Source of the DNA: Oscillospiraceae bacterium
Lineage (GTDB): Bacteria; Bacillota; Clostridia; Oscillospirales; QAMX01
Assembly: GCA_015067675.1 (NCBI GenBank)
Contig: SVMB01000001.1
Span: forward strand, 1-64,000
Reading direction: 5' to 3'
Length of the DNA: 64,000 bases
Shown here: piece after piece, positions 16,986 through 24,920 of the stretch
How positions within the stretch are numbered: the first letter of the stretch is position 1
Layout of the letters: every line of letters starts with the position of its first letter
The notes under the pieces: generated by a model
Databases searched by the model: none
What the model saw: the letters and a program-made list of their open reading frames with translations, nothing else
What the model was told of the DNA's origin: nothing
Made by a program: the position numbers and the translations under genes

Positions 16986-17020
16986 AAAGCAGAGCAGGCG
17001 AATACCTGCTCTGCTTTTTT
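16986..17020 (+). terminator. Intrinsic terminator after the DUF134-NifX gene
   Basis: Stem AAAGCAGAGCAGG / CCTGCTCTGCTTTTTT, 12 bp after the stop codon, with a T6 tract. Confidence 0.85.
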
Positions 17021-17037
17021 GCGCTTTTCAGCGCGAT

Positions 17038-18906
17038 TTACACGTAATACTGTGCCTGGGCGTTCCAGAGTTCATGGTATTTCCCACCCGCAGCGGCGAG
17101 AAGATCGTCGTGGGTGCCGTGCTGCACCACACTGCCCTGATCAAATACCAGAATCTCGTCGCAGAACCGGCAGGAGGAGAGCCGGTGGGAGATGTAGATC
17201 GCGGTCTTGTCGCCCACGATGCTGTCAAAGCGGGCATAGACCTCTGCTTCCGCGATGGGGTCCAGCGCCGCCGTGGGCTCGTCGAGCACGATGAAGTGCG
17301 CATCCCGGCAGAGTGCTCTTGCCAGCGCCACCTTCTGCGCTTCACCGCCGGAGAGCTCCACGCCGCCGTCCTCGTAATCATGCCCGAGGGGCGTGTCGAT
17401 GCCGTTGGGCAGGGAGGAAAGCCGATCACCGAAGCCTGCCTTTTCAAGGCAGTCCCGGATGCGGGCTTCGTCCACGGTATTGCCCGCCGCCACATTCTGC
17501 CCGAGGGAGAAGTCGAAGAGCTTGAAGTCCTGAAACACCACCGAGAATACCGACAGGTATTCGTCGTAGTTGTACTTGCGGATATCGATGCCGTTGAGGG
17601 TGATGACGCCCTCGGTGGGGTCGTAAAGACGGCAGAGGAGCTTGATCATCGTGGTCTTGCCCGAGCCGTTCATGCCCACCACCGCCAGACGCTTGCCCAC
17701 CTTGAAGGAGAAGTTCACGTTCTTCAGCGCGTAATCTTCACTTCCGGGGTACTTGAATGACACATTGTGAAAGGCGATCTCGTACTCGTTGTCGCGCCGC
17801 TTTTCCACCGGGATCGTACCCTGATACATCCGATTGGGCATATCGAGGAACTCAAAGGGCACGTCGAGGAATGCTGCGTTGGTGCGGATTTCGCTGATGA
17901 CCTCCAGCAGCGTAGACACGCCTCCGGCTACGCGGGTGATCGCCGCCGCGTACTGGGTCACGGCGCCGATACCGAAGGCGCCCGCCCAGGCTTTCAGGCA
18001 GATGTAGGCGTAGGCGACACCGGTGAAGAGCGCGGAGATGGCCTGGGAGGCTGCCTTATAGGCGCCGAGCTTGCCCGCATGGAGCTTTGCAAGGGTGCCC
18101 TTGGAACCGAAGAACCCTTCCTTGTTGTTGTTATACTTGACGCAGATGCGCTCCTGACGGAACATACGCACGTCGGCGGCGCGTTTTTTGTCGTAGCCCA
18201 GGAAGCCGAAGTGCATGAACATCCGGTTGCCGTGAGCCCAGTCTTGAGTGTGGCGGGCGATTATTTTCTGTCCGAGATTGGTAAACCACGGGCCCGCGAC
18301 GATGATGAACACCATCAGGGCGATGACGCCGAGGGTGAACAGGGGATGGCTGAGAACGGCGTACCGGGTATCCGTGACGGGAGAGAGAAACAGTGTGGCC
18401 GTCATGGCGATACCGCCCAGCAGCGTGCAGACAGCGGTTGTGGCCTTGGGAATCATGTAGTAGATGTTGAAAGCGCCGTAGCCGTTGCCCATGCGGGACT
18501 CGCGGATCTTGGCCAGCAGATCATGGGTGTGGGTGTCGTCGATGTCCTGATAGTCCATGCTGAGCAGCTTCTTGGAGAAGAGCTGCTGTGCGTCGAAGAA
18601 CCAAACTTCCTGTACCGTGCTGTACCATTTATGAATCCATGCGCCGATCAGTGATACGATAAGCGCCGACCCCAGCGTCAGGAGAACAAGAAATAAAAGC
18701 CTTTTCGGGTCGCGGTTTCCGGCAAGTTCTGTAACGATCATAGCCGAAAGCCCGATGCCGATGTAGGGCGAGAGTGCCTCCCAGCCTGTCTTTATCACAC
18801 GGGACAGAATCGAGCGGGGGCTGTTGCGGTAGAGAATGCGGAGCATCCGGAGATTTAAGCGGAACGCTTCCCGGAACGAAATGCGCTTTTCATCCTTATT
18901 TTTCAT
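17038..18906 (-). CDS. ABC transporter, fused permease-ATPase, second subunit
   Basis: The 622-residue half-transporter has an N-terminal six-helix membrane domain (about residues 30-330) and a C-terminal ATPase. Visible motifs are Walker A GMNGSGKTT, 'VFQDFKLFDFSLGQNV' (Q loop), signature LSGGEAQKVALARAL, Walker B 'HFIVLDEPTAALDP' and H-loop ISHRLSS. This is the exporter (ABCB/MsbA-like) architecture. Its ATG at 18906 overlaps the last codons of the upstream ABC gene by 11 bp with an internal GGAGG, so the two are translationally coupled and probably form a heterodimer. The frame continues to 19059 but that is overlap with the neighbour. Export substrate unknown. Confidence 0.9.
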   Translation of the reverse strand: MKNKDEKRISFREAFRLNLRMLRILYRNSPRSILSRVIKTGWEALSPYIGIGLSAMIVTELAGNRDPKRLLFLVLLTLGSALIVSLIGAWIHKWYSTVQEVWFFDAQQLFSKKLLSMDYQDIDDTHTHDLLAKIRESRMGNGYGAFNIYYMIPKATTAVCTLLGGIAMTATLFLSPVTDTRYAVLSHPLFTLGVIALMVFIIVAGPWFTNLGQKIIARHTQDWAHGNRMFMHFGFLGYDKKRAADVRMFRQERICVKYNNNKEGFFGSKGTLAKLHAGKLGAYKAASQAISALFTGVAYAYICLKAWAGAFGIGAVTQYAAAITRVAGGVSTLLEVISEIRTNAAFLDVPFEFLDMPNRMYQGTIPVEKRRDNEYEIAFHNVSFKYPGSEDYALKNVNFSFKVGKRLAVVGMNGSGKTTMIKLLCRLYDPTEGVITLNGIDIRKYNYDEYLSVFSVVFQDFKLFDFSLGQNVAAGNTVDEARIRDCLEKAGFGDRLSSLPNGIDTPLGHDYEDGGVELSGGEAQKVALARALCRDAHFIVLDEPTAALDPIAEAEVYARFDSIVGDKTAIYISHRLSSCRFCDEILVFDQGSVVQHGTHDDLLAAAGGKYHELWNAQAQYYV

Positions 18907-20722
18907 CGTCCATGCCTCCTTCCCGGTAGTATCTGCTCTGTACCTCAAAGAGCGCGGCATAGCGTCCGCCGCGTGCGAGCAGTTCTTCGTGGGTTCCTTC
19001 CTCCGCGATACCGGCATCTTCGATGTAGAGAATGCGGTCGCAGAAGCGGGTGGAGGCAAGCCGGTGGGAGATATAGACCGAGGAGCGTCCGGCGGTCATT
19101 TCGTGGTACTTGCCGTACATCTCGGATTCGGCAATGGGGTCCAGCGCCGCCGTGGGCTCGTCGAGGACAATGACGGGGGCGTTGCGGTAGAGCGCGCGGG
19201 CAAGCATCAGCCGCTGCGTCTCGCCGCCGGAGAGCTCCACCGCGTCAAAGTGGACGCTGCGCAGAAGCTTTGTGTCGTAGCCCTCGGGCAGCGACTCGAT
19301 CTTGGCAGTCAGCCCCGCGCGATCGATGCAGTCACGTACCCGTGCCATGTCGATGTTCTCTTCCGACTGGGCGACGTTGGCCGCAATCGACACCGCGAGG
19401 AGCGAAAAGTCCTGAAATACCGCCGTAAAGAGCTTATAATAGTCCCGGCGGTTATACTCCCGGATGTCCCGGCCGTCGAGAAGTACCCGGCCTTCCGTGG
19501 GATCGAGGAATCCGCAGAGGAGCTTGACAAGTGTGGTCTTACCGGCGCCGTTCAAGCCAACCACGGCCACTTTTTCGCCGGGATGGAGGGTAAAGTTGAC
19601 GTTTTTGAGCACGTCGTGATCGGCTCCGGGGTAGCGGAAGGACACATTTTCCAGTTTCAGCTCATAAAGCCTCTCAGGTTCCGGGACGAGCGCCGCACCT
19701 TCCTCGAATTTGAACAGTTCGGGGTAGGAAAGATACTCACGCACGGCGCAGAGCTCAATGGAGTAGCGGCGAACCTCCGAGACGTTTTCAAGAATACCCG
19801 TGATCCACGCGGCAAAGCCTGCTACAGCGGTGAAGCTCAGCAGAAACTCGGGCACGCCGATTCTGCCCTGCAGAACCATGTAAATCAGGACTGCGTAGGC
19901 AGCTCCATTGCGCAGGAAGGTAAGCACAATCTCGCCAACCTTGGCAAGAAAGAGCCGCATCTGAACCTTGCCTGCAAAGAGGTAATAGGCTTCCAGAAGC
20001 TGATCGTACAGCGATTCCATCCACGGCTGCAGGCCGAACAGCCGGATATCCTTGGCATCAGCCGGATCCTGCATCTTCTGAAAGAGGTACCAAAGCCTGC
20101 GGTTGTGGGCCTGGTCCTCCTCACGATGCTCGTGCAGATATTCCGAGCACTTGCGGTTCAGCAAAAACGCGCCGCCGGTGGTCAGGAAGATGAGCAGCAG
20201 CAGTAACGGATGGATTGCCGTCATCAGCGCCACGTACACGGCAAAGCCCAGGACGTTGGTCACAAGCTGGCGGAGCGTGTAAAGAATCGCCTGTGCCGCC
20301 GCGTGGTCGTGGTTGATGGTGGACTGGCTCTTTTTGCCGAGCTTTTCAAAGTTGTCGTCGTGAATATTGGGGTAGGACGTGGACGACGCCTTGATGTTGA
20401 GCGCGTCGAAAACGGCAAAGCGGGTGGTAAGCCGTCCGTAGGCCTCCAGCGGCGTGATGTAGGTAGACAGCGCCCGGATGGCCATGAGCGCCGCGGCAAA
20501 TCCCGCGATGATGAGCGCGAGCCGCCCCAGCGGCGCGCGGGTTTCGACGGTGTCGAGGATCACCGGGACGACGTAGAGCTCGGTCAGGTTGAGCGATACC
20601 GTGAGAATGGCTGAGAGGATGCCGAGAAAGATGACCTTTTTCTCCTTCTCGCGCCACGCAAGGGCGAGCATCCAGAAGCTGTTCTGCCATGTGTTGAATT
20701 TGGGCTTTTCTTTTGCCTTCAT
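18896..20722 (-). CDS. ABC transporter, fused permease-ATPase, first subunit
   Basis: This 608-residue half-transporter has the same layout as its neighbour: membrane domain to about residue 340, then ATPase with Walker A GLNGAGKTT, signature LSGGETQRLMLARAL, Walker B 'PVIVLDEPTAALDP' and switch ISHRLAS. GGAGGTG lies just before ATG 20722; the longer frame to 20896 has no such support. It is the first gene of a two-gene operon with an operator-like inverted repeat over its promoter. The two-component genes lie upstream on the same strand, beyond a repeat element, and could regulate it. Exporters of this type move lipids, peptides or drugs. Confidence 0.9.
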   Translation of the reverse strand: MKAKEKPKFNTWQNSFWMLALAWREKEKKVIFLGILSAILTVSLNLTELYVVPVILDTVETRAPLGRLALIIAGFAAALMAIRALSTYITPLEAYGRLTTRFAVFDALNIKASSTSYPNIHDDNFEKLGKKSQSTINHDHAAAQAILYTLRQLVTNVLGFAVYVALMTAIHPLLLLLIFLTTGGAFLLNRKCSEYLHEHREEDQAHNRRLWYLFQKMQDPADAKDIRLFGLQPWMESLYDQLLEAYYLFAGKVQMRLFLAKVGEIVLTFLRNGAAYAVLIYMVLQGRIGVPEFLLSFTAVAGFAAWITGILENVSEVRRYSIELCAVREYLSYPELFKFEEGAALVPEPERLYELKLENVSFRYPGADHDVLKNVNFTLHPGEKVAVVGLNGAGKTTLVKLLCGFLDPTEGRVLLDGRDIREYNRRDYYKLFTAVFQDFSLLAVSIAANVAQSEENIDMARVRDCIDRAGLTAKIESLPEGYDTKLLRSVHFDAVELSGGETQRLMLARALYRNAPVIVLDEPTAALDPIAESEMYGKYHEMTAGRSSVYISHRLASTRFCDRILYIEDAGIAEEGTHEELLARGGRYAALFEVQSRYYREGGMDDEK

Positions 20723-20732
20723 GGTTTCACCT

Positions 20733-20760
20733 CCGGGGACAGTATAGCATGAGTCCCCGG
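20733..20760 (-). promoter_or_regulatory. Operator-like inverted repeat over the ABC operon promoter
   Basis: CCGGGGAC (20733-20740) and GTCCCCGG (20753-20760) are perfect 8-bp inverted arms separated by 12 bp. The minus-strand -10 hexamer TATACT (20741-20746) lies between them. No clear -35 is seen, which suits a promoter that needs an activator or is tightly repressed. The ABC start codon is 10 bp downstream of the repeat. Confidence 0.5.
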
Positions 20761-20860
20761 AAAAATGGGGATTTTGGCGCGAGTGGTATGAAATACGGCG
20801 CGAATGGTAAAACGGGGGCGTACTTTGTGCACCCAGCGGCTTTCGACTGATCTCGGGGAG

Positions 20861-21019
20861 TGCCCTCTCAGTCATGGGAACTCGCAGAGTTCCCATGACA
20901 GCTCTCCCTCTGGGAGAGCCAAGCTACAGTTTCAAGCGCGATCTATCAATTTCTGGCTTGGCTCCCCCTTTGGGGGAGCTGTCATGAAGCCGCGAAGCGG
21001 TTACATGACTGAGAGGGCA
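20861..21019. repeat. MITE-like inverted-repeat element, 159 bp
   Basis: Perfect 16-bp terminal inverted repeats TGCCCTCTCAGTCATG (20861-20876) and CATGACTGAGAGGGCA (21004-21019) enclose nested hairpins. One has the core GGAACTCGCAGAGTTCC in the left arm; others are GCTCTCCCTCTGGGAGAGC, GCTCCCCCTTTGGGGGAGC, and CCGCGAAGCGG in the right arm. The two 63-65 nt arms are nearly complementary around a central segment of about 31 nt, so the whole element can fold as one long cruciform. Similar short elements ('CCCTCTCAGTCA...GGGAGAGC') are, from general knowledge, frequent in Oscillospirales genomes. It fills most of the 312-bp gap between the kinase and ABC genes. No ORF of its own and no obvious target duplication. 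Confidence 0.85.
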
Positions 21020-21034
21020 GTGAGAAGAACGCGC

Positions 21035-21712
21035 TTATTCCTTCGTCAGCGGCAGCATGACCTCTGTTGCAAATACGCCCTCTTCATCCTGCCGGTTCAC
21101 GTAGCCGCCATTGCGCTCAACCACACGGTCGATGCGCATCAGGCCAAATCCCGCGCCGGTCTCCCGCTTGGCGGATAAATAGACCCGGCCGGATTTCTTT
21201 GCCCGCCCGAGAGCGGAATTGGTGACGGAGATGTAGAGCTGCTGGCGGAGAACGTCGATGTAGACGCGGATGAACCGGTCGGCGGGATCGGGGATGGCGG
21301 AGCAGGCCTCCATGGCGTTGTCCAGGAGGTTGCCGATGATGACGCAGAGATCCACCACGGGAATGTCAAGCTCTGCGGGGACGGTTGCCCGGGCGTTGAC
21401 CGCGATGTCCCGGGACTTGATCAGGGAGAGCTTGGAATTGAGAATCGCATCCACCATGATGTTGCCGGTTTTCAGCACCGTATCCACGGTGGTCAGGTCG
21501 TGATTGAGACTGAGCAGATAGGCGCGGATTTCCTCGGGACGGTCGGCAAGGGCCAGCATCGTCTGGATGTGACCGTGGTAATCGTGCCGCCAGCCCCGCA
21601 TGGTGCGGTAGATGTTCTGCACCTCGTCGATATGCCGCTGGATGAGATCTGACTGCCAGGCGGCAATGCGCCGGTCGATGGCGCGGCCGAAGATCAGGTC
21701 AAAGAGTTTCAC
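21035..21712 (-). CDS. Soluble GHKL-domain sensor histidine kinase
   Basis: The 225-residue protein is a compact kinase of the AgrC/LytS-like HPK10 type. The phospho-acceptor region is WRHDYHGH (His43), the N-box is NLLDNAMEA (about 128-136) and the G-box GAGFGLMRI lies near the end. Unlike AgrC it has no membrane segments; only about 40 residues precede the His box. It starts with GTG at 21712, preceded by GGAGGG, inside the last codons of the response regulator gene (14-bp overlap). It should phosphorylate the adjacent LytTR regulator in response to a cytoplasmic or partner-protein signal. Confidence 0.85.
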   Translation of the reverse strand: MKLFDLIFGRAIDRRIAAWQSDLIQRHIDEVQNIYRTMRGWRHDYHGHIQTMLALADRPEEIRAYLLSLNHDLTTVDTVLKTGNIMVDAILNSKLSLIKSRDIAVNARATVPAELDIPVVDLCVIIGNLLDNAMEACSAIPDPADRFIRVYIDVLRQQLYISVTNSALGRAKKSGRVYLSAKRETGAGFGLMRIDRVVERNGGYVNRQDEEGVFATEVMLPLTKE

Positions 21713-22418
21713 GGTTATCCCTCCTGTAGTAGGATACAAAGGCGCGGTGCACCGCAGGCGCGGCATTGCGGGACAGCGGCAGTTTCTGCCCGCTTTCCAG
21801 AGTTACCTCGGATTTGGTAATCTGCGCCAGCGCGTGCAGCCCCACCAGATAGGAGCGGTGGCAGCGCACGAAACCCTCGCCCAGCAGCTCCTCCATGGCG
21901 GCCAGCTGCATGCGCAGCTCATAGGTGCGTGAGGTCGTCACCACTGCCAGCGTGTGGGAAAACGCTTCCACGTAGAGGATATCTTCGGCTGGAATGCGCA
22001 CGGCGGTGCCGTCCACGGTGAGGACGACCATTCGGGAGGGTTTTTTTAAGCCCTCGGCGGCGCGATCCAGTACCGTGCACAGCTTTTCAGGGTTGACCGG
22101 CTTCATCAGATAGTGCAGCGCGGAGACTTCGTAGCCCTCGGACATAAAATCCGGGTAGCCGGTGATGAAGATGATGCGCAGATCCTGCCCGTCGGCCCGC
22201 AGGGCACGGGCAAGTTCCACGCCGTTCATCCCGCCCATCTCAATGTCGAGCAGGAGGATGTCAAAAGCACCGGCGCCGGTAAAGAGAAAGGCCTCGGCGG
22301 AGGGGAAAACGGAAATCTCCGCCTGAAAGCCGTTTTCGGCGGCCCAGTCGGTTACAACGGAGGAGAGATACGCGGCATCGGTGGGGGAATCGTCGGTGAT
22401 AGCAATGCGGCAGAGCAT
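21699..22418 (-). CDS. LytTR-family response regulator (AgrA/LytR type)
   Basis: The 239-residue protein has an N-terminal receiver domain with the acidic pair DD near residues 9-10, phospho-acceptor D58 (ILLLDIEMGG) and conserved lysine in 'LMKPVNPEKL'. A C-terminal LytTR DNA-binding domain follows ('DILYVEAFSHTLAVVTTSRTYELRMQLAAMEELL', 'FVRCHRSYLVGL'). AAAGGAG precedes the ATG by 7 bp. It is coupled to the kinase gene and follows the hydrolase gene by 30 bp, making a likely three-gene operon. The ABC exporter further downstream on the same strand is a plausible target, by analogy with LytTR systems that control exporters. Confidence 0.9.
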   Translation of the reverse strand: MLCRIAITDDSPTDAAYLSSVVTDWAAENGFQAEISVFPSAEAFLFTGAGAFDILLLDIEMGGMNGVELARALRADGQDLRIIFITGYPDFMSEGYEVSALHYLMKPVNPEKLCTVLDRAAEGLKKPSRMVVLTVDGTAVRIPAEDILYVEAFSHTLAVVTTSRTYELRMQLAAMEELLGEGFVRCHRSYLVGLHALAQITKSEVTLESGQKLPLSRNAAPAVHRAFVSYYRRDNRETL

Positions 22419-22448
22419 AGGGAAACTCCTTTGGAAGAGAAAGACTTG

Positions 22449-23351
22449 TTATTTGAGCCAGCGGTCGAGGAAATCGTAGCCTTCACGCAACGCCCATGCA
22501 GGCGGACGATGACCGGTGGCGTGGTTGATGAAAAGGAACTTCCCGTCGCCGGGCGTATAGCCGGGCGCGCGGCGCATCATCTCAAAGCTCGAGTCGTCGT
22601 CGGCTTCGCCTGCCAGCAGAGCCATGGGCTTGCCGCCGGAGGCACCGAGAAGTCCGGAGTGATCCATTCCGTCTGCGATGAGCTCGTCCACCTGCGATCC
22701 CCAGTACCACTTGTCGCGCCAGTTGGTCTGATCCCAGCCCATACCGAAGTCGCTGGAAAGGATCACCTTCACCCGCTCATCCACACAGCCGGTGTAGAAG
22801 GCCATCTTGCCGCCGAGGGAATGCCCCGCGATGCCGATACTCTCAGCGTCCACCCGCTCATCGGCGCAAAGCGCATCGATCACAAGCTGCGTATCCGCAA
22901 TGAGCTTGCCCACGCCGCTCCAACCGGGATGATCCTGCCGCAGCGCGGCGGCAGCCTCGCGCCAGCGGGCAAATTCGCCGCGCTCGCGGGTGGATTCGTA
23001 ATAGGTCAGATGATAGCTATCGGCGCTGGCGCAGACATAGCCCCGGCGTACCAGATGGAGCATCATCTCGATGCCTGCGTACATGGGCAGCATCTCGCCG
23101 GTGTCGGGTTCAAAGCCCAGCATCGCCTCGGGGAAGTAGAAGGGGACTGCCACGGCGGGGCAGGGCGCGGCAATGCGCTTGGGGAATACCATCATCAGCC
23201 GCTGAGCAGTGCCGGGTCCGTTGGGCTGGGAATAGAGTTCGGCGTCGAAGTCGGGGAAATCGTAGCGGGTGATGAGGGTCATGGGGTCGGGGGTGTAATC
23301 GCAGGAAGGTTTGCCGATGGCACGGAGCCACTGTTCTCTTGCAGTTGACAT
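22449..23351 (-). CDS. Alpha/beta hydrolase (dienelactone hydrolase/acetyl xylan esterase-like)
   Basis: The 300-residue protein has the alpha/beta hydrolase nucleophile elbow GHSLGG with Ser178 and a late histidine in 'INHATGHRPP'; an acidic residue in 'LLAGEADDDSS' may complete the triad. Strand order and the 'ADTQLVIDALCADERVDAESIGIAG' segment resemble dienelactone-hydrolase/BAAT-like esterases. No signal peptide. It is the first gene of a run with the LytTR regulator and kinase and has its own promoter. Substrate unknown. Confidence 0.8.
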   Translation of the reverse strand: MSTAREQWLRAIGKPSCDYTPDPMTLITRYDFPDFDAELYSQPNGPGTAQRLMMVFPKRIAAPCPAVAVPFYFPEAMLGFEPDTGEMLPMYAGIEMMLHLVRRGYVCASADSYHLTYYESTRERGEFARWREAAAALRQDHPGWSGVGKLIADTQLVIDALCADERVDAESIGIAGHSLGGKMAFYTGCVDERVKVILSSDFGMGWDQTNWRDKWYWGSQVDELIADGMDHSGLLGASGGKPMALLAGEADDDSSFEMMRRAPGYTPGDGKFLFINHATGHRPPAWALREGYDFLDRWLK

Positions 23352-23435
23352 AATATACCTCTTTCTGATCGGATGATCTGATGGTTCTACAGAATCTGCA
23401 ATGAAAAGTCAGGGGAAAGCCGGGGCTTTGATACC

Positions 23436-23463
23436 ATTATAACGCGTTTGCGGTCCCAGTCAA
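23436..23463 (-). promoter_or_regulatory. Promoter of the hydrolase/two-component operon
   Basis: On the minus strand TTGACT (23458-23463), 16-bp spacer, TATAAT (23436-23441), about 85 bp before the ATG. The remainder of the 319-bp gap 23352-23670 holds the divergent permease promoter and nothing else recognised. Confidence 0.6.
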
Positions 23464-23601
23464 GTCCCATGATGCCCGAAAGAAAGGGGAGCGGATGAGG
23501 TGACGGGGACCGTGAACGGCAGTCGGCGCGCTGTGAGGGGAGAAAGGGATATTCTGCTTTAATATAGATGGTAAGGCTGCATTTTTTTATGCAAATGACC
23601 G

Positions 23602-23630
23602 TTGCAATCAGGGCGGGATAATGCTAAAAT
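23602..23630 (+). promoter_or_regulatory. Promoter of the anion permease gene
   Basis: TTGCAA (23602-23607), 17-bp spacer, TAAAAT (23625-23630), 40 bp before the ATG at 23671. Confidence 0.6.
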
Positions 23631-23670
23631 AAACACTCGTGTGAGCTTTTTCGTACAAGGAGTAAAACGC

Positions 23671-24783
23671 ATGGGAAAAGTGTTGAATGTGCTCAAAAAC
23701 AATGTTGTGCTGACCGTCGCACTGATTGCTGCGGTGCTCTCGGCTGTGGCCATCCCGCCGGACGCTGCATATGCGGGATATTTTGATCTGCGGACGTTAA
23801 GCTGCCTGTTCTGCACGCTGGCGGTGATTTGCGCCCTGAAGGAAGTTGATTTCTTCTATATTCTCGCCAAAAAGTTGATCATTCTTTGCGGTAGCACCCG
23901 CATCGTGCTGCTGGCGCTGATTTACATCACCTTCATCGGCTCCATGATCATCGCAAACGACATGGCGCTCATCACCTTCCTGCCGCTGGGATACCATATT
24001 CTCGATACCTCCGGGAAAAAGCGCCTGATGGCCTATACTTTTATCCTCCAGAACATCGCGGCAAACCTCGGCGGTATGCTGACCCCCTTCGGCAATCCGC
24101 AGAATCTGTTCCTCTACTCAAAGTTCAACATCCCCACCGGGGAATTTATGCAGATCATGGCGCTGCCGTTCGTGATATCGGTACTCATCATCACCGCCTG
24201 CTGCCTGTTTGTGAAAAACGAGCGTATTGAGATCCGTGCGGATACGCGGTTTCGCTCTCCGAAGAAGATCGCCCTGTATCTGGCACTGTTCTTCTTCTCG
24301 ATTCTGATCGTGTTCCGCCTGATTCCTTACTGGTTGGGCATGATCGTGGTGCCGCTGGTGCTGATCTTTGCCGAGCGGCGTGCACTGGCAAAGGTGGACT
24401 ATCCGCTGCTGCTGACCTTCTGTGCTTTCTTCGTTTTTGCCGGCAATATGTCGCGCATCGGCGTTGTGCGGGAGTTTTTCAGCTTCCTGCTGGATAAGAA
24501 CACGCTTCTGGTGTCGGCGCTGTCCTGTCAGGTGATCAGTAACGTCCCCTCGGCGGTTCTGCTGTCACAGTTCACGCAGAATTATCCCCAGCTGCTCGTC
24601 GGCGTCAACATCGGCGGCGTTGGTACGCTGATTTCATCCCTTGCAAGCCTGATTACTTTCCGGGAATACTCAAAACGTGATCCGTCAGGCGTGAAGTGGT
24701 ATCTGCTCATGTTCACCGCGATGAACTTCATGTTCCTCATTGTGCTCTACATCGTCTGCGCTTTGCAGTTTGGACTGTTCTGA
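23671..24783 (+). CDS. Permease of the ion transporter superfamily (CitM/ArsB/SLC13-like)
   Basis: The 370-residue protein has ten or so transmembrane helices and the paired signature loops of the ion transporter superfamily: 'ANDMALITFLPLGYHIL' in the first half and 'QVISNVPSAVLLSQF' in the second. The 'LGGMLTPFGNPQNLFLYSKF' motif resembles the NhaD/ArsB/citrate-permease substrate loop. It likely moves a carboxylate or inorganic anion with Na+ or H+. The frame opens at 23602, but AAGGAG before ATG 23671 and the promoter position rule out the longer form. Single-gene unit with promoter and terminator. Confidence 0.8.
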   Translation: MGKVLNVLKNNVVLTVALIAAVLSAVAIPPDAAYAGYFDLRTLSCLFCTLAVICALKEVDFFYILAKKLIILCGSTRIVLLALIYITFIGSMIIANDMALITFLPLGYHILDTSGKKRLMAYTFILQNIAANLGGMLTPFGNPQNLFLYSKFNIPTGEFMQIMALPFVISVLIITACCLFVKNERIEIRADTRFRSPKKIALYLALFFFSILIVFRLIPYWLGMIVVPLVLIFAERRALAKVDYPLLLTFCAFFVFAGNMSRIGVVREFFSFLLDKNTLLVSALSCQVISNVPSAVLLSQFTQNYPQLLVGVNIGGVGTLISSLASLITFREYSKRDPSGVKWYLLMFTAMNFMFLIVLYIVCALQFGLF

Positions 24784-24814
24784 GTGAAGAAACTATATTT
24801 GTTTACATAAATCA

Positions 24815-24856
24815 AGGCCAGACCGGCTGAAAAGGAACCGGTCTGGCCTGTTTATT
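24815..24856 (+). terminator. Intrinsic terminator of the permease gene
   Basis: Stem AGGCCAGACCGG / CCGGTCTGGCCT (24815-24849) followed by GTTTATT. Confidence 0.8.
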
Positions 24857-24920
24857 ATGTATGGAAAAATCCGGGGAATTGAATGCCGCGGCCTGTTACG
24901 GCTCACGAGCATTGGCAGCA

